Notes: generated by a model not told the origin, from the letters alone. DNA of 33,923 bases from Bacteroidaceae bacterium (GCA_024699495.1 JAILPK010000028.1:1-33923); one strand, 5' to 3'; positions 1 through 8,349 are shown, counted from the stretch's first letter. Numbers and translations are program-made.

Positions 1-137
1 CGTCAGGCCAGTGATTTGCCGCTGACTTCCTTCAGACCCAACGTCACCGTTGGCACCTTGTCATTGGCTGTGCGCTTGCCGCTATTAGGCCGCGCTCGGG
101 ACTTGCACCCGTTAGATTATGCCCATGTCGGGCGAAC
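1..137 (-). mobile_element. Group II intron, class IIC-like, 5' part of domain I (runs off left edge)
   Basis: Read on the minus strand from 137, the sequence follows the 5' end of class IIC self-splicing introns such as those of Oceanobacillus and Bacillus halodurans. It begins GTTCGCCCGACATGGGC where those begin GTGTGCCCGGCATGGGT. It continues with GGGTGCAAGTCCCGA, then GGTGCCAACGGTGACG and TCTGAAGGAAG, a block shared almost exactly by these introns. The alignment is from memory. The 5' boundary is inferred as G137, with GTTCG in place of the usual GTGYG. The reverse-transcriptase ORF and catalytic domains V and VI would lie left of the window, so activity cannot be judged. Class IIC introns typically insert just after terminator hairpins, and one lies 8 nt away here. 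Confidence 0.8.
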
Positions 138-144
138 AAGATAC

Positions 145-180
145 AGGAGCCCTCCCATCTTGGAGGGCTCCTTCGTTTTT
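145..180. terminator. Perfect intrinsic-terminator hairpin next to the intron
   Basis: Positions 145-155 and 162-172 form an 11-bp perfect stem (AGGAGCCCTCC and its complement) with a 6-nt loop. On the plus strand it is followed by TTCGTTTTT, so it works best as a terminator for a plus-strand gene lying left of the window. On the minus strand it is followed by the moderately T-rich TGTATCTT and then the intron. It is the probable insertion target of the group II intron. Confidence 0.8.
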
Positions 181-202
181 GGGAGCTATTTGCCTTAGCT
201 TT

Positions 203-265
203 TAGGACCTCTGAGGCTTATAGGACCAATAGTGCCAATGGGGCCACTAGGTTGATTGGGCCACT
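203..265. repeat. Degenerate 9-bp tandem repeat, about seven units
   Basis: Successive 9-mers from 203 read TAGGACCTC, TGAGGCTTA, TAGGACCAA, TAGTGCCAA, TGGGGCCAC, TAGGTTGAT and TGGGCCACT, with a consensus near TAGGRCCAA. There is no ORF. Comparable TAGGACCTA-type 9-mer arrays are, from memory, common between genes in Bacteroidales. Positions 266-475 hold no further feature except the AT-rich promoter region of the next gene. Confidence 0.55.
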
Positions 266-475
266 GGCCAGAGCCGTAGAGCAGCTACTTATCGGCCTTT
301 GGCTTACTTTAAAATCAGCTTGCCCCCAACCTCAAAGCTGTTAACGCCCATAGCCCTTTGTAGAGGGGTCGGTGTGAGGCCTTGTCATCTTGTCAACTAA
401 CTACCTTTCAACTATAAAACGAACTCAAAAACTTAAAAAGTTAAAAACTATTTTCCCTGAATCAAAATAATGTGG

Positions 476-483
476 TATTTTTG
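476..483 (+). promoter_or_regulatory. Bacteroidota -7 promoter element for the nitroreductase
   Basis: TATTTTTG fits TAnnTTTG and lies 36 nt before the chosen ATG at 520. The alternative ATG at 472 would overlap this element, which argues for the downstream start. No clear -33 TTTG is seen. Confidence 0.5.
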
Positions 484-519
484 TGGCGCCTAACTTACAA
501 ACCAATAAAACAAAAAGAA

Positions 520-1140
520 ATGAAGACAAGATGTTATTCACTATTGCTGATTGCAGCACTCGTTATTGTAGGGTGTTCTGGTTCTGCTGAATCCTCATCT
601 CAGGCAGAAGTGTCGTTTGAGGAGGTATTGTGGACTCGCCGTAGTGTGCGGAGCTATGACCCTACGCAGAAGATTTCCGAAGCGGAGGTGCGCGAACTGC
701 TCACCGCTGTTCAGGAGGCTCCGTCGTGGGCTAACCAACAGCCTACAAAATACTATGTGGCCATCAGCCAGAAGGCTGTGGATGCAGTGCAGAATATGGT
801 CGGCGCCAACAAAGAGCGCATCGCTGGCGCACCGGTTCTGATTGTTTCCACGTTTGAACGCGGAAAATCAGGTTTCTTCCGCGGGGTGCAGACCAATGAG
901 ATAGGCGACGGATGGGGGGCCTATGACAACGGGCTAAGCAACGCATATCTCGTGCTGCAAGCCCGGGCAATGGGTTTCGACACCTTGATAATGGGGATGA
1001 GAGATGCCGACAGCCTGCGCCGTTTTCTTGAAATACCGGAGAACGAGACCGTTATGGCTGTAATCGCTCTCGGCTACCGCGCCGGAGAGCCTTCGCTTCC
1101 CACGCACCGCTCGCTGGACGATATCGTCAGTTTCTTCTGA
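520..1140 (+). CDS. Nitroreductase-family lipoprotein
   Basis: This 206-residue protein carries a nitroreductase (FMN-dependent oxidoreductase) domain over most of its length. The RRSVRSYD motif near residue 40 and the downstream APSWANQQP segment are typical of the flavin-binding region of the family. Residues 1-19 look like a lipoprotein signal (MKTRCYSLLLIAALVIVGC) with Cys19 as the lipidated residue, so the enzyme probably sits on the membrane facing the periplasm. Most nitroreductases are cytosolic, but lipidated versions occur in Bacteroidota. The start at 520 is chosen over 472 because it gives a clean signal peptide and lies downstream of the promoter element. The physiological substrate cannot be told; reduction of quinones or nitro compounds with NAD(P)H is the family role. 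It appears to be monocistronic. Confidence 0.88.
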   Translation: MKTRCYSLLLIAALVIVGCSGSAESSSQAEVSFEEVLWTRRSVRSYDPTQKISEAEVRELLTAVQEAPSWANQQPTKYYVAISQKAVDAVQNMVGANKERIAGAPVLIVSTFERGKSGFFRGVQTNEIGDGWGAYDNGLSNAYLVLQARAMGFDTLIMGMRDADSLRRFLEIPENETVMAVIALGYRAGEPSLPTHRSLDDIVSFF

Positions 1141-1311
1141 CTCCCGCCCTACGGCTCATGCCTGCATGTTTCGGGCAAAAAAGACTCACGTATCTAAATT
1201 CTCCGCTCTGACGGGGGATTCAGATTATGAAGATGCCTCTGATTATTAAGTATATAGCTGGCCACTTATAAAATAATGACTACCCTACCCTCTCTCAAAA
1301 ACTTCCGCATA

Positions 1312-3510
1312 ATGAACAGACTTCTAATCGTTGCTATCTGCCTAATGGCTGCTGCAAGCCGCGCGCAAGGAACAACTACTGACCTCGTCACTCAGCAACG
1401 GGCGGCATCGGAAATTATTAACCGCTTCACGGGCGGCAGACTGAAAGTGAACGTGGAGCTCAGTCTGAAGAAGAACGACGACGGATGCGACAGATATATC
1501 TACAGCGCCACGTCAGACGCTGTTACGGTGCGCGCCTCGAGCGGAGTGGCCGCCTGCAGAGGGTTCTACGATTATGTAAAAGAGAAGGGAGCTGGTTACT
1601 GCGGCTGGAGCGGCACACGATTCGAGATTCCGCAGGAGGTCAGTTGTTCGCCAGTAGCTCTCACTACACAGTTCCGCGACCATCAGTATCTGAATGTAGT
1701 CACCTACGGCTACTCGCTGCCCTACTGGGACAAGGCCCGTTGGGACAGGGAGATAGACTGGATGGCTCTGCACGGCATAGACATGCCTCTGATGCTCGTA
1801 GGGGCTGAACAGATTTATCGTGAGGTGTTTTCAGAGATGGGGCTGTCAAAAGAAGAAATCGACGAGTGGGAAGTGGGACCGGCTCATCTGCCATGGTTTC
1901 GCATGGGCAATCTCGCTGGCAACACCTTCGACGGACCGCTGGGTGAGGAGTGGAACAGACGGCAGGTGGCGCTGGCCCACCATCTGCTGCAGCGGATGCG
2001 CGCGCTCGGCATGAAACCCGTTTGCCCCGCTTTCGGAGGATTTGTGCCCAAGGCCTTCACCGCCCATCACAGTGGAACGACTGAAGCCACGGGGTGGAAC
2101 TGGATTCCGGCCGACTGCCCCAACTACCGGCTTAATCCCGCCTCTGCCGCCTTCGTGGAAGTAGGGCGCCGTTTTTTGCAGAAATGGGAAAAAGAGTTCG
2201 GGATGGGGAAATACTACCTCTCGGACTCGTTCAACGAAATGGAAATCCCCGCCTCTGCAGCCACTCTTACTCAGTATGGCGACTCGATATACAAAAGTAT
2301 CACCCAAGGGTCGTCAAACCCCGAAGCTGTGTGGGTGACGCAGGGCTGGACATTTGTATATCAGAGTGGAAACTGGGGGAATGCAAAGTTCAAGGCTCTT
2401 ACAAAGAACATACCCGACGAGCGATTTATGGTGATCTACATGAGTCCAGAATACGGCCCCGACAAATGTTGGGAGCAATATGAGGGATTCGGAGGCAAGG
2501 AGTGGTGTTATACAATGCTGCCGAACATGGGCGGTAAGACATTCCTGACAGGCAGGCTCACCGACTACGCACAGACATATCTGAACAAGCTCTATTCATC
2601 GCCGATGCGAGGCAATAACACCGGTTTTGGACTGACGCCCGAGGGGATTGAGAACAACGAACTACTCTACGAACTGATATGTGACGCCGGATGGACCGGA
2701 GCAGAGGCCACCATCAGTCTGGAGCCATGGATGGAACAGTATGCCAACTGCCGCTACGGCATCTGCACCAAAGCGCAGAAAGAGATCTACAGGGTGCTAC
2801 GCAACACAGTATATAACAGATATATCGACCACCCAAGATTCAGCTGGCAAGTGGGCGGGAACCTGACCGGAAGCGGAAATGCCGAACTGGCGCCGGAGTT
2901 CTATGCAGGCGTTGACTCCCTCTTTGACAACATTGATGAGCTGCAGAAAATCAATTCTCCCCTGCTCGAATACGAACTGGTAGAACTGGCTGCTCTCTAC
3001 GTTTCGGGATACATTGAGAAGATTGCGTCGAAGGCCGCTGGATGCAACAACGACATCGTAACGGGCAAAAAACTCATTGCTTCGCTCGACAGCATCATGC
3101 TGGACCTGGACGCCGCACTGAGTCTGCATCCTCTGTACAGTCTGAAAAGATGGGAAGACTGGGCCCAGGGGATGGCAAAGAATAAGAGCTCCCAACTGCG
3201 CAACGCGCGCAATGCCCGTAGGATAGTGACTATATGGTATGGGTTGCACACCAGTGACGAGCCCGTTCAGGATTATGCCGCACGCATCTGGAGCGGTCTG
3301 GTGAGGGATTTCTACCGCCCACGTCTGATAAGCACTCTGAAAGAACGTCTTGGACTCATCCCCTCGTTTAACCGTATAGAATTTGAAAACAGTTTTGTGG
3401 CATCTGCCCCCACACTCTCTGCTGCAAGGGAGATTAAAGGCGACCACCTGCAATTCCTGGCAGAAATCATCCGACGCGCTCGCGTCAACGAACTACTCGT
3501 CAACTACTAA
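1312..3510 (+). CDS. Alpha-N-acetylglucosaminidase, GH89 (NAGLU family)
   Basis: This secreted enzyme of 732 residues hydrolyses terminal alpha-linked GlcNAc, as in gastric mucin caps or heparan-type chains. The segment WDREIDWMALHGIDMPL, then AFGGFVP, matches human NAGLU closely from memory. The two catalytic glutamates are visible: acid/base Glu309 in SDSFNEME and nucleophile Glu444 in LTPEGIENNE. Length agrees with the family: an N-terminal small domain, a central TIM barrel and an all-alpha C-terminal domain. The signal peptide MNRLLIVAICLMAAASRAQG supports the start at 1312; an in-frame ATG at 1276 would add 12 residues and is possible. It stands alone rather than beside SusC/SusD genes, and converges with the next minus-strand operon. 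Confidence 0.93.
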   Translation: MNRLLIVAICLMAAASRAQGTTTDLVTQQRAASEIINRFTGGRLKVNVELSLKKNDDGCDRYIYSATSDAVTVRASSGVAACRGFYDYVKEKGAGYCGWSGTRFEIPQEVSCSPVALTTQFRDHQYLNVVTYGYSLPYWDKARWDREIDWMALHGIDMPLMLVGAEQIYREVFSEMGLSKEEIDEWEVGPAHLPWFRMGNLAGNTFDGPLGEEWNRRQVALAHHLLQRMRALGMKPVCPAFGGFVPKAFTAHHSGTTEATGWNWIPADCPNYRLNPASAAFVEVGRRFLQKWEKEFGMGKYYLSDSFNEMEIPASAATLTQYGDSIYKSITQGSSNPEAVWVTQGWTFVYQSGNWGNAKFKALTKNIPDERFMVIYMSPEYGPDKCWEQYEGFGGKEWCYTMLPNMGGKTFLTGRLTDYAQTYLNKLYSSPMRGNNTGFGLTPEGIENNELLYELICDAGWTGAEATISLEPWMEQYANCRYGICTKAQKEIYRVLRNTVYNRYIDHPRFSWQVGGNLTGSGNAELAPEFYAGVDSLFDNIDELQKINSPLLEYELVELAALYVSGYIEKIASKAAGCNNDIVTGKKLIASLDSIMLDLDAALSLHPLYSLKRWEDWAQGMAKNKSSQLRNARNARRIVTIWYGLHTSDEPVQDYAARIWSGLVRDFYRPRLISTLKERLGLIPSFNRIEFENSFVASAPTLSAAREIKGDHLQFLAEIIRRARVNELLVNY

Positions 3511-3543
3511 AAAAATTAAGAACTAACCCGTGAGGGGGCTGCT

Positions 3544-4275
3544 TTACCAATTGGTGATTAGAATTATGAGGCCGCTTAGCATGATATAGGCATAAACGAC
3601 GTAGCGGAATATGCTGTTCGGGATATGGCGAAAGACAAAGCTGCCCAGAAGTGTGCCAATAACTACTCCGCCGAGGCCATAGAAATAATCTGTGAGAACG
3701 GTGGATGTGAAGAATCCGTTATAGGCTCTTACGATGGTCATCAAGATATTACCCAGCAGGAAGTAGGTCTGAGTTATAGCCATGTAATGCTCTTTGGTAG
3801 GTTCGCTCTGAATGAAATAAAGCACAGCAGGCGGGCCCTGCATGCCAAAGAAACCGCCCATCAGCCCACTAACGGCACCGGCAGCCATCTGAACGCGCTT
3901 GTTCACAGAAAGACGGATACGATGACTGAACAGCATAAAATAGATGCTGATAAGAATAAGTGTCAGTCCGAGAATGCAGCGCAGACTGCTCTCTTCGATC
4001 CGGGTAATGGCAAAGACGGCCATTGTCGAGACTGCGGCAAACGATATAAGTATGGGCCAGATACGTTGCCAAGCGATGAATGACCGCATACGCCATGCTA
4101 TCACTGAGGACGTAGTCATGGCCAGAAGCCCCGAGAGTGTGGTGGCCTCGCCGTAGCAGGGCATAAGGAATGGGAGAACCGTCATTATGAAAATGCCGAA
4201 TCCAAAGCCTGTAGTCCGCTGAATAAAACTAGCACCTATGCTCAAGAGAAATATGTAAACAGTCAAGCTATCCAT
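3544..4275 (-). CDS. TauE/SafE (TSUP) family membrane transporter
   Basis: This 243-residue membrane protein has about seven to eight hydrophobic helices and the N-terminal motif IGASFIQRTTGFGFGIF, typical of TauE/SafE sulfite/organosulfonate exporters. A second family-type glycine-rich motif, GLMGGFFGMQGPP, opens the second half, consistent with the internally duplicated fold. The family moves small organic or sulfur-containing anions across the inner membrane; the substrate here is unknown. It is the last gene of a minus-strand run, starting 22 nt after the GNAT gene. Confidence 0.88.
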   Translation of the reverse strand: MDSLTVYIFLLSIGASFIQRTTGFGFGIFIMTVLPFLMPCYGEATTLSGLLAMTTSSVIAWRMRSFIAWQRIWPILISFAAVSTMAVFAITRIEESSLRCILGLTLILISIYFMLFSHRIRLSVNKRVQMAAGAVSGLMGGFFGMQGPPAVLYFIQSEPTKEHYMAITQTYFLLGNILMTIVRAYNGFFTSTVLTDYFYGLGGVVIGTLLGSFVFRHIPNSIFRYVVYAYIMLSGLIILITNW

Positions 4276-4297
4276 CTGGTTTTCAGAGCATAGGCTC

Positions 4298-4759
4298 CTA
4301 CAATATCGTTTCCATCGTTGTTTTCTGCACTTTCATCCCCATATTCCGGTAGAAACTGTAGGCGGGCTCATTCCCCTCCCACACGTTCAGCGTGATGCTT
4401 TGGCAGTGGATGGAGAGGGCATAGTTGTGCACGAAGTCGTACAGAGCCTTGCCTATATGCTGGCCACGCGAACACTCATCAACGCAGATGTCGTCGATAT
4501 AGAGGTTCTTGCGGTCCTGCAGCAGCAGATGGTTCTTCACCTCCGTAATCTGGCAGAAGGCATAGCCAGCCACGCCGTCATCGTCAAAAACAAATATCGG
4601 TTTGCTGTCATCAGCCAGTAGCGCCTCGAGTTCGTCACGATTGTATTTTGTTGTGTTTTCTCTAAATAGATCCGGTCGGATACTGTTGTGCACAGCACTC
4701 ACCTGATGCAGCAGCTCCAGGATACTTCCGATGTCTTTTTTCTCTGCTCTTCTTATCAT
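4298..4759 (-). CDS. GNAT-family N-acetyltransferase
   Basis: This 153-residue single-domain protein has the GNAT fold. An N-terminal MIRRAEKKDIGSILELL (strand 1/helix 1) is followed by the LYIDDICVDECSRGQHIGKAL block, whose RGQHIGKAL is the acetyl-CoA pyrophosphate-binding motif A. The C-terminal WEGNEPAYSFYRNMGM is motif B. The enzyme transfers an acetyl group from acetyl-CoA to an amine; the acceptor cannot be predicted. It lies between the flavoprotein (51 nt upstream) and the TSUP transporter (22 nt downstream) and is probably cotranscribed with them. Confidence 0.92.
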   Translation of the reverse strand: MIRRAEKKDIGSILELLHQVSAVHNSIRPDLFRENTTKYNRDELEALLADDSKPIFVFDDDGVAGYAFCQITEVKNHLLLQDRKNLYIDDICVDECSRGQHIGKALYDFVHNYALSIHCQSITLNVWEGNEPAYSFYRNMGMKVQKTTMETIL

Positions 4760-4810
4760 ATTAAGTTTTGATTTTTATTAACGATAGTGTTTGCATTAGG
4801 GGTAATGATG

Positions 4811-6013
4811 TCAAATCTTATTCAATCCAAGGCCGCAACTGTCGGCTATAGACCGGGCAACGGTGTAAGAGGTTGTCCAGGCAGCCTGGAAATTGAAACC
4901 ACCGGTTATGCCGTCGATGTCGAGGACTTCACCTGCGAAATACAGACGGGGACGGAGCCGGCTCTCGAGGGTGGACGAGTTTACGGATGCGAGGGAAATG
5001 CCTCCACATGTGACAAACTCATCCTTGAATGGGGCGCGGGAGGCTATCTCGTAGGAGTCTGATGTGAGCGCTGCGACGAGGCGGTTGAAGTCTTTCTTAG
5101 ACAATTCAGACATGTGTTTCTGGTCCACTGCACAGCGCGTGGCAATATAATTCCACAGACGTGAGGGTAGTCCGAACGGGCGCACAGAGGTTATGAATTT
5201 CTGGGGAAAGGTGCCGGCAAGTGAGGTGAGCTCGCGACGTGCGTCATCTTCGGGAGCTGATATCCAATTGATTGCCAAGGGCGCCTTATACCCTTTCTCT
5301 GCCAGATATCTGGCTGCATAGCTGGATAACTTCAAGATAGAGGGGCCGCTCATACCCCAATGAGTGATAAGCAACGGGCCCGAGGCTCTGAAGCGTGTTC
5401 CGGGGATGAGGGCGGTGGCCGTCTCCACCACTGTCCCCATAAGGTCATGCAGTGCGTTGTCATCAACAGAAAAAGTGAAGAGTGAAGGCACCGGCGGTTC
5501 TATCGGATGCGACGACAGCCAGTGGGAACTGACATCGCGGGGCAGACCGCCAACTGTGACAGCGATATAGTCATAGTCACCAAGAGTCTCCAACGAATCC
5601 ACTCCCTGAGAGGTTGATATCGTGATGCCCAGTCTGTGAGCATAATGCATAAAACAGTCGATTATGGTTTGGGAATCCTGGGATTCAGGAAAGACGCAAT
5701 GGTCCGGCTGAACAGTCAGGGGCACGCCATGGCTTTCGAACCACGCGAAGGCATCGCGCTGGGAAAACCCTTTCATTAGACGTTTCATCAGACGATGACC
5801 GCGAGGATAAACGGCAGACAGGTCGCTGACATCTTCAAATGTATTGGAACAATTGCAGCGACCGCCGCCGGAGACACGCACTTTCTGAAGCAGATGCCCG
5901 CTCCGCTCCATGATAGTGACCTGCATCTCAGGACACATCTCCCTAAGATTTATTGCAAGGAAGAAGCCTGCGGCTCCTCCTCCTACGATTGCTGTCTTTA
6001 AAGTGTGTGTCAT
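4811..6013 (-). CDS. YhiN/HI0933-type flavoprotein (aminoacetone oxidase-like FAD enzyme)
   Basis: This 400-residue NAD(P)/FAD-dependent oxidoreductase belongs to the HI0933/YhiN family. The N-terminal Rossmann dinucleotide-binding motif is VGGGAAGFFLAINL at about residues 10-23, followed by RVSGGGRCNCSN, a family hallmark near residue 50. The C-terminal FAD-binding block is YFAGEVLDIDGITGGFN. Length is as expected for the family. The biological reaction of these proteins is not well defined. It is first in a minus-strand run with GNAT and TSUP genes. About 90 nt separate it from the T-tract of the upstream RNA candidate; I see no obvious separate promoter there, so it may depend on read-through. 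Confidence 0.9.
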   Translation of the reverse strand: MTHTLKTAIVGGGAAGFFLAINLREMCPEMQVTIMERSGHLLQKVRVSGGGRCNCSNTFEDVSDLSAVYPRGHRLMKRLMKGFSQRDAFAWFESHGVPLTVQPDHCVFPESQDSQTIIDCFMHYAHRLGITISTSQGVDSLETLGDYDYIAVTVGGLPRDVSSHWLSSHPIEPPVPSLFTFSVDDNALHDLMGTVVETATALIPGTRFRASGPLLITHWGMSGPSILKLSSYAARYLAEKGYKAPLAINWISAPEDDARRELTSLAGTFPQKFITSVRPFGLPSRLWNYIATRCAVDQKHMSELSKKDFNRLVAALTSDSYEIASRAPFKDEFVTCGGISLASVNSSTLESRLRPRLYFAGEVLDIDGITGGFNFQAAWTTSYTVARSIADSCGLGLNKI

Positions 6014-6103
6014 AATGTTAGAGGCCGCGGAGCGGCGTATCGATTATTTTGATCGTTGGTTGGGGTATGGGTTGGCCGCGTGGCGGGGTCAAAAGTTGAG
6101 TGC

Positions 6104-6243
6104 AAAAAAGAACCGCCACCGTCCTCGCGGATTGTAGCGGCTTTGTCTTTTCTTCCAATAGGAAGAGGTTGACTTACGAAAGACAGTTGTCTCACGACAT
6201 TTATCTTTCTGTTTAACCTTAAATCTAATACCATGAAAAACAC
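6104..6243 (-). ncRNA. Candidate small structured RNA with own promoter and terminator
   Basis: A minus-strand transcript of about 140 nt is predicted. A TACTTTTGC promoter (6255-6247) precedes it and a T-tract (6109-6104) ends it. Between them are hairpins: TGTC-GTGA-GACA, then GTCTTT...AAAGAC enclosing TCTTCC-TATT-GGAAGA, then a terminator stem AGCCGC...GCGGTT containing CCG-CGAGGA-CGG, followed by TTCTTTTTT. A 77-codon ORF crosses the whole structure and runs into the flavoprotein start; its composition looks non-coding. I do not recognise a family with certainty. It could be a known Bacteroidales RNA family, a 6S-like RNA, or an attenuator for the flavoprotein gene. The remainder of the 6014-6339 gap holds nothing else that I see. 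Confidence 0.55.
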
Positions 6244-6246
6244 GGT

Positions 6247-6280
6247 GCAAAAGTATTTATATATTGATAATTAACAAACA
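6247..6280 (-). promoter_or_regulatory. Promoter of the RNA candidate / flavoprotein operon
   Basis: On the minus strand TACTTTTGC (6255-6247) matches the -7 consensus. Plus-strand CAAACAA near 6273-6280 supplies TTG/TTTG about 20 nt upstream on the minus strand. It would start transcription near 6243. Confidence 0.6.
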
Positions 6281-6339
6281 ATTAGCTCATAAAATTCTTT
6301 AGGTTTAACTTTCATTAACCGAATAACAGATTTTTTATA

Positions 6340-7626
6340 TTATTCAACATAAAGAACGAGTCCTTTAAGATACTCTCCTTCTGGATGATATATGTTTATC
6401 GGATGGTCGGCTGGCTGATGCAGCTGATGCAGGATGCGGACCTGTCTGCGGGCAGCGGCTGCAGCGGAGAATACGGCTGTGCGGAAATGCTCCTTGGACA
6501 CGGCCTGCGAGCAGGAGAAGGTGAAGAGTATTCCTCCGGGTTTAATCTTCTCGAACGCTTTTGCATTGAGGCGGATATATCCTTTTAGCGCGTTGCGCAG
6601 GGCATCCTTGTGCTTGGCAAAAGCGGGCGGGTCGAGAATGATTAGGTCATAGGGATAGTCCATGTGGTCAAGATACCTAAACGCGTCTTCGGCAAATGCC
6701 TCATGTCGGGGGTCACCGGGGAAATTTAGCGCCACATTGGCATTGACCAGGTCAACGGCCTTGGCCGAACTGTCAACGCTATGAACAAGGCGTGCACCTC
6801 CGCGCATGGCATAGACAGAGAACCCGCCGGTGTAACAAAACATATTCAAGACGGCGCGGCCACGTGAATAATGTTCAAGCAGGCTGCGGTTATCACGCTG
6901 ATCTACAAAAAAGCCTGTCTTCTGACCACGCAGCCAGTCGATATGGAAACGGAGCCCGTTTTCTACAGCTATATCGTCAGCATCCCCACCTAAGAGAAAG
7001 CCGTTGGATTGGCCTAATCCGGCCTTGAATGGCAGAGTTGTCTCACTCTTGTAAAAAATATTTTGCAGGGAGGAACCGAGGACAGCCTGGAGAGCTGCTG
7101 CAATATCCATGCGACACTGGTGGATACCCACGGAATGGGCCTGAAGCACCGCAGTAGAGCCATAGATATCTACCACCAGACCGGGGAGCTGGTCGCCCTC
7201 GCCGTGGATAAGGCGGAATGTGCTGTTGTCATCGCGCCCGGCAACGCCAATCGCCACACGCATCTCATAGGCCACACGGATGCGGTGCTCCCAGAATGCG
7301 GCATCTATAGGGACGTCATCGAAAGTCAGGACCCGAACTGCGATTGAACCTATCTGCCAGTGACCTGTGGCAATCCATTCGCCCTCTGACGTATAAACGC
7401 GTACAATATCCCCCTCCTGCGGCTGACCGTTGAAATGATGAATCGCACCGGAGAAAATCCACGGGTGAAAACGGCGCAATGACTCATCTTTTCCGCGACG
7501 GAGGAATACAGCCGGCAGGCTGCTCTCTATTGCAGCAGGTGATGTGCTCTCCTGCCCTTCCATCTTCGAATGCGGAAGATGGCATGCATGTTCTGATGAT
7601 TTATTTTTATTCATATTTTTTATCAA
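6340..7626 (-). CDS. Class I rRNA methyltransferase, RlmI-like
   Basis: This is a SAM-dependent methyltransferase of about 428 residues, related to RlmI, which makes m5C1962 in 23S rRNA. After a poorly conserved 35-40 residue leader come a PUA RNA-binding domain (FLRRGKDESLRRFHPWIFSG), a linker domain, and the Rossmann methyltransferase core with VLNMFCYTGGFSVYA (SAM motif I), LDPPAFAKHKD (motif IV) and FSCSQAVS (motif VI cysteine). The leader makes it longer than typical relatives, so translation may really begin downstream. It follows the exonuclease gene by 51 nt on the same strand and probably shares its promoter. The family assignment is firm; the exact target nucleotide is inferred. Confidence 0.88.
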   Translation of the reverse strand: MIKNMNKNKSSEHACHLPHSKMEGQESTSPAAIESSLPAVFLRRGKDESLRRFHPWIFSGAIHHFNGQPQEGDIVRVYTSEGEWIATGHWQIGSIAVRVLTFDDVPIDAAFWEHRIRVAYEMRVAIGVAGRDDNSTFRLIHGEGDQLPGLVVDIYGSTAVLQAHSVGIHQCRMDIAAALQAVLGSSLQNIFYKSETTLPFKAGLGQSNGFLLGGDADDIAVENGLRFHIDWLRGQKTGFFVDQRDNRSLLEHYSRGRAVLNMFCYTGGFSVYAMRGGARLVHSVDSSAKAVDLVNANVALNFPGDPRHEAFAEDAFRYLDHMDYPYDLIILDPPAFAKHKDALRNALKGYIRLNAKAFEKIKPGGILFTFSCSQAVSKEHFRTAVFSAAAAARRQVRILHQLHQPADHPINIYHPEGEYLKGLVLYVE

Positions 7627-7677
7627 TCTTCGGAACCCTTTCAGCCTTGATATTTATAAAACCGAGAGGCGGTCAGG

Positions 7678-8304
7678 TCACTCCTCAGCCATCTGCTCTT
7701 TAACTAAAATAAAATCCCGCTCCCTGCTCATCCGGGTAATCTCATCATAGAGTTGCAGACAGGCCCAGGCGTCGGTGGCAGCATATCCCTTCTGGGCTTC
7801 AGTAAGTACGTCTGCCTCCCAGTTTGTCAGCTGCTGGCCCTTGGAAATCTTCTTATGGAAAATATTAGCATAGAGTTTCTGCAAGCCCATATCCTCTATG
7901 CCGATTTTTTTCGCATAATCCTGAAGGTCAACAAAATTGCCGGGCTTGAAGTCCACGCGGCGACGCAACTGAGCCCAGTCGTCGTGAAGGGAGAGGCCAA
8001 TGAGCAGCACGTCGCGGCTGGTAAGCATGCGCAGGATGTCGCTGGTCAGTCCGATGATATTAAGGCGGAAAAGGAAACAAGTGTCAGGTGTGGATACCTG
8101 GAGCAGAGCCACAGGATTCATGCCCCCTGGCCGGAAATTCGGGCGGGTTTCCGTGTCAATTCCAAGGCGTGGAAACCGCAGGAGATAATCGACAGCCCTC
8201 TTGGCCTCACCGGCAGTGTGGATAACGATGATACGCCCTTGGAAGAGCTCTCGCGGCAGGTCTGCAATGAGCTTTTTGTCGTATTTATTATATATAGTAG
8301 TCAA
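7678..8304 (-). CDS. 3'-5' exonuclease domain protein (RNase D-like), TTG start
   Basis: This DEDD-type 3'-5' exonuclease has 208 residues from TTG at 8304. Motif I is LGIDTETRP (catalytic Asp/Glu), motif II is IGLSLHDDW and motif III is GYAATDAWACLQLYDE (Tyr and Asp of DEDDy). It is a stand-alone exonuclease domain without the HRDC domain of RNase D. Start choice: no ATG lies in front of the conserved MTTIYNKYDKKL-like beginning. A TTG at 8343 would lie almost at the transcription start implied by the promoter at 8350-8358, so the TTG at 8304 with a leader of about 40 nt is preferred. It is first gene of an operon with the RlmI-like methyltransferase and divergent from ftsK. Confidence 0.87.
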   Translation of the reverse strand: MTTIYNKYDKKLIADLPRELFQGRIIVIHTAGEAKRAVDYLLRFPRLGIDTETRPNFRPGGMNPVALLQVSTPDTCFLFRLNIIGLTSDILRMLTSRDVLLIGLSLHDDWAQLRRRVDFKPGNFVDLQDYAKKIGIEDMGLQKLYANIFHKKISKGQQLTNWEADVLTEAQKGYAATDAWACLQLYDEITRMSRERDFILVKEQMAEE

Positions 8305-8349
8305 TGTCTGTTGGAGTAGCAGTTTTTGTATCACTCTGTGCAATTGGCC

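Noticed and set aside
16..198. 60-codon ORF on the plus strand (GRARDLHPLDYAHVGRT)
   Set aside because: It is antisense to group II intron domain I; the conserved look comes from the RNA, not a protein.
472..519. Upstream start for the nitroreductase
   Set aside because: The ATG overlaps the -7 promoter element and would bury the lipoprotein signal.
6010..6243. 77-codon minus-strand ORF upstream of the flavoprotein
   Set aside because: It crosses a terminator-like structure and overlaps the flavoprotein start; composition is not protein-like. Treated as an RNA candidate instead.
7753..8319. 188-codon plus-strand ORF
   Set aside because: Antisense shadow of the 3'-5' exonuclease gene, which carries complete catalytic motifs.
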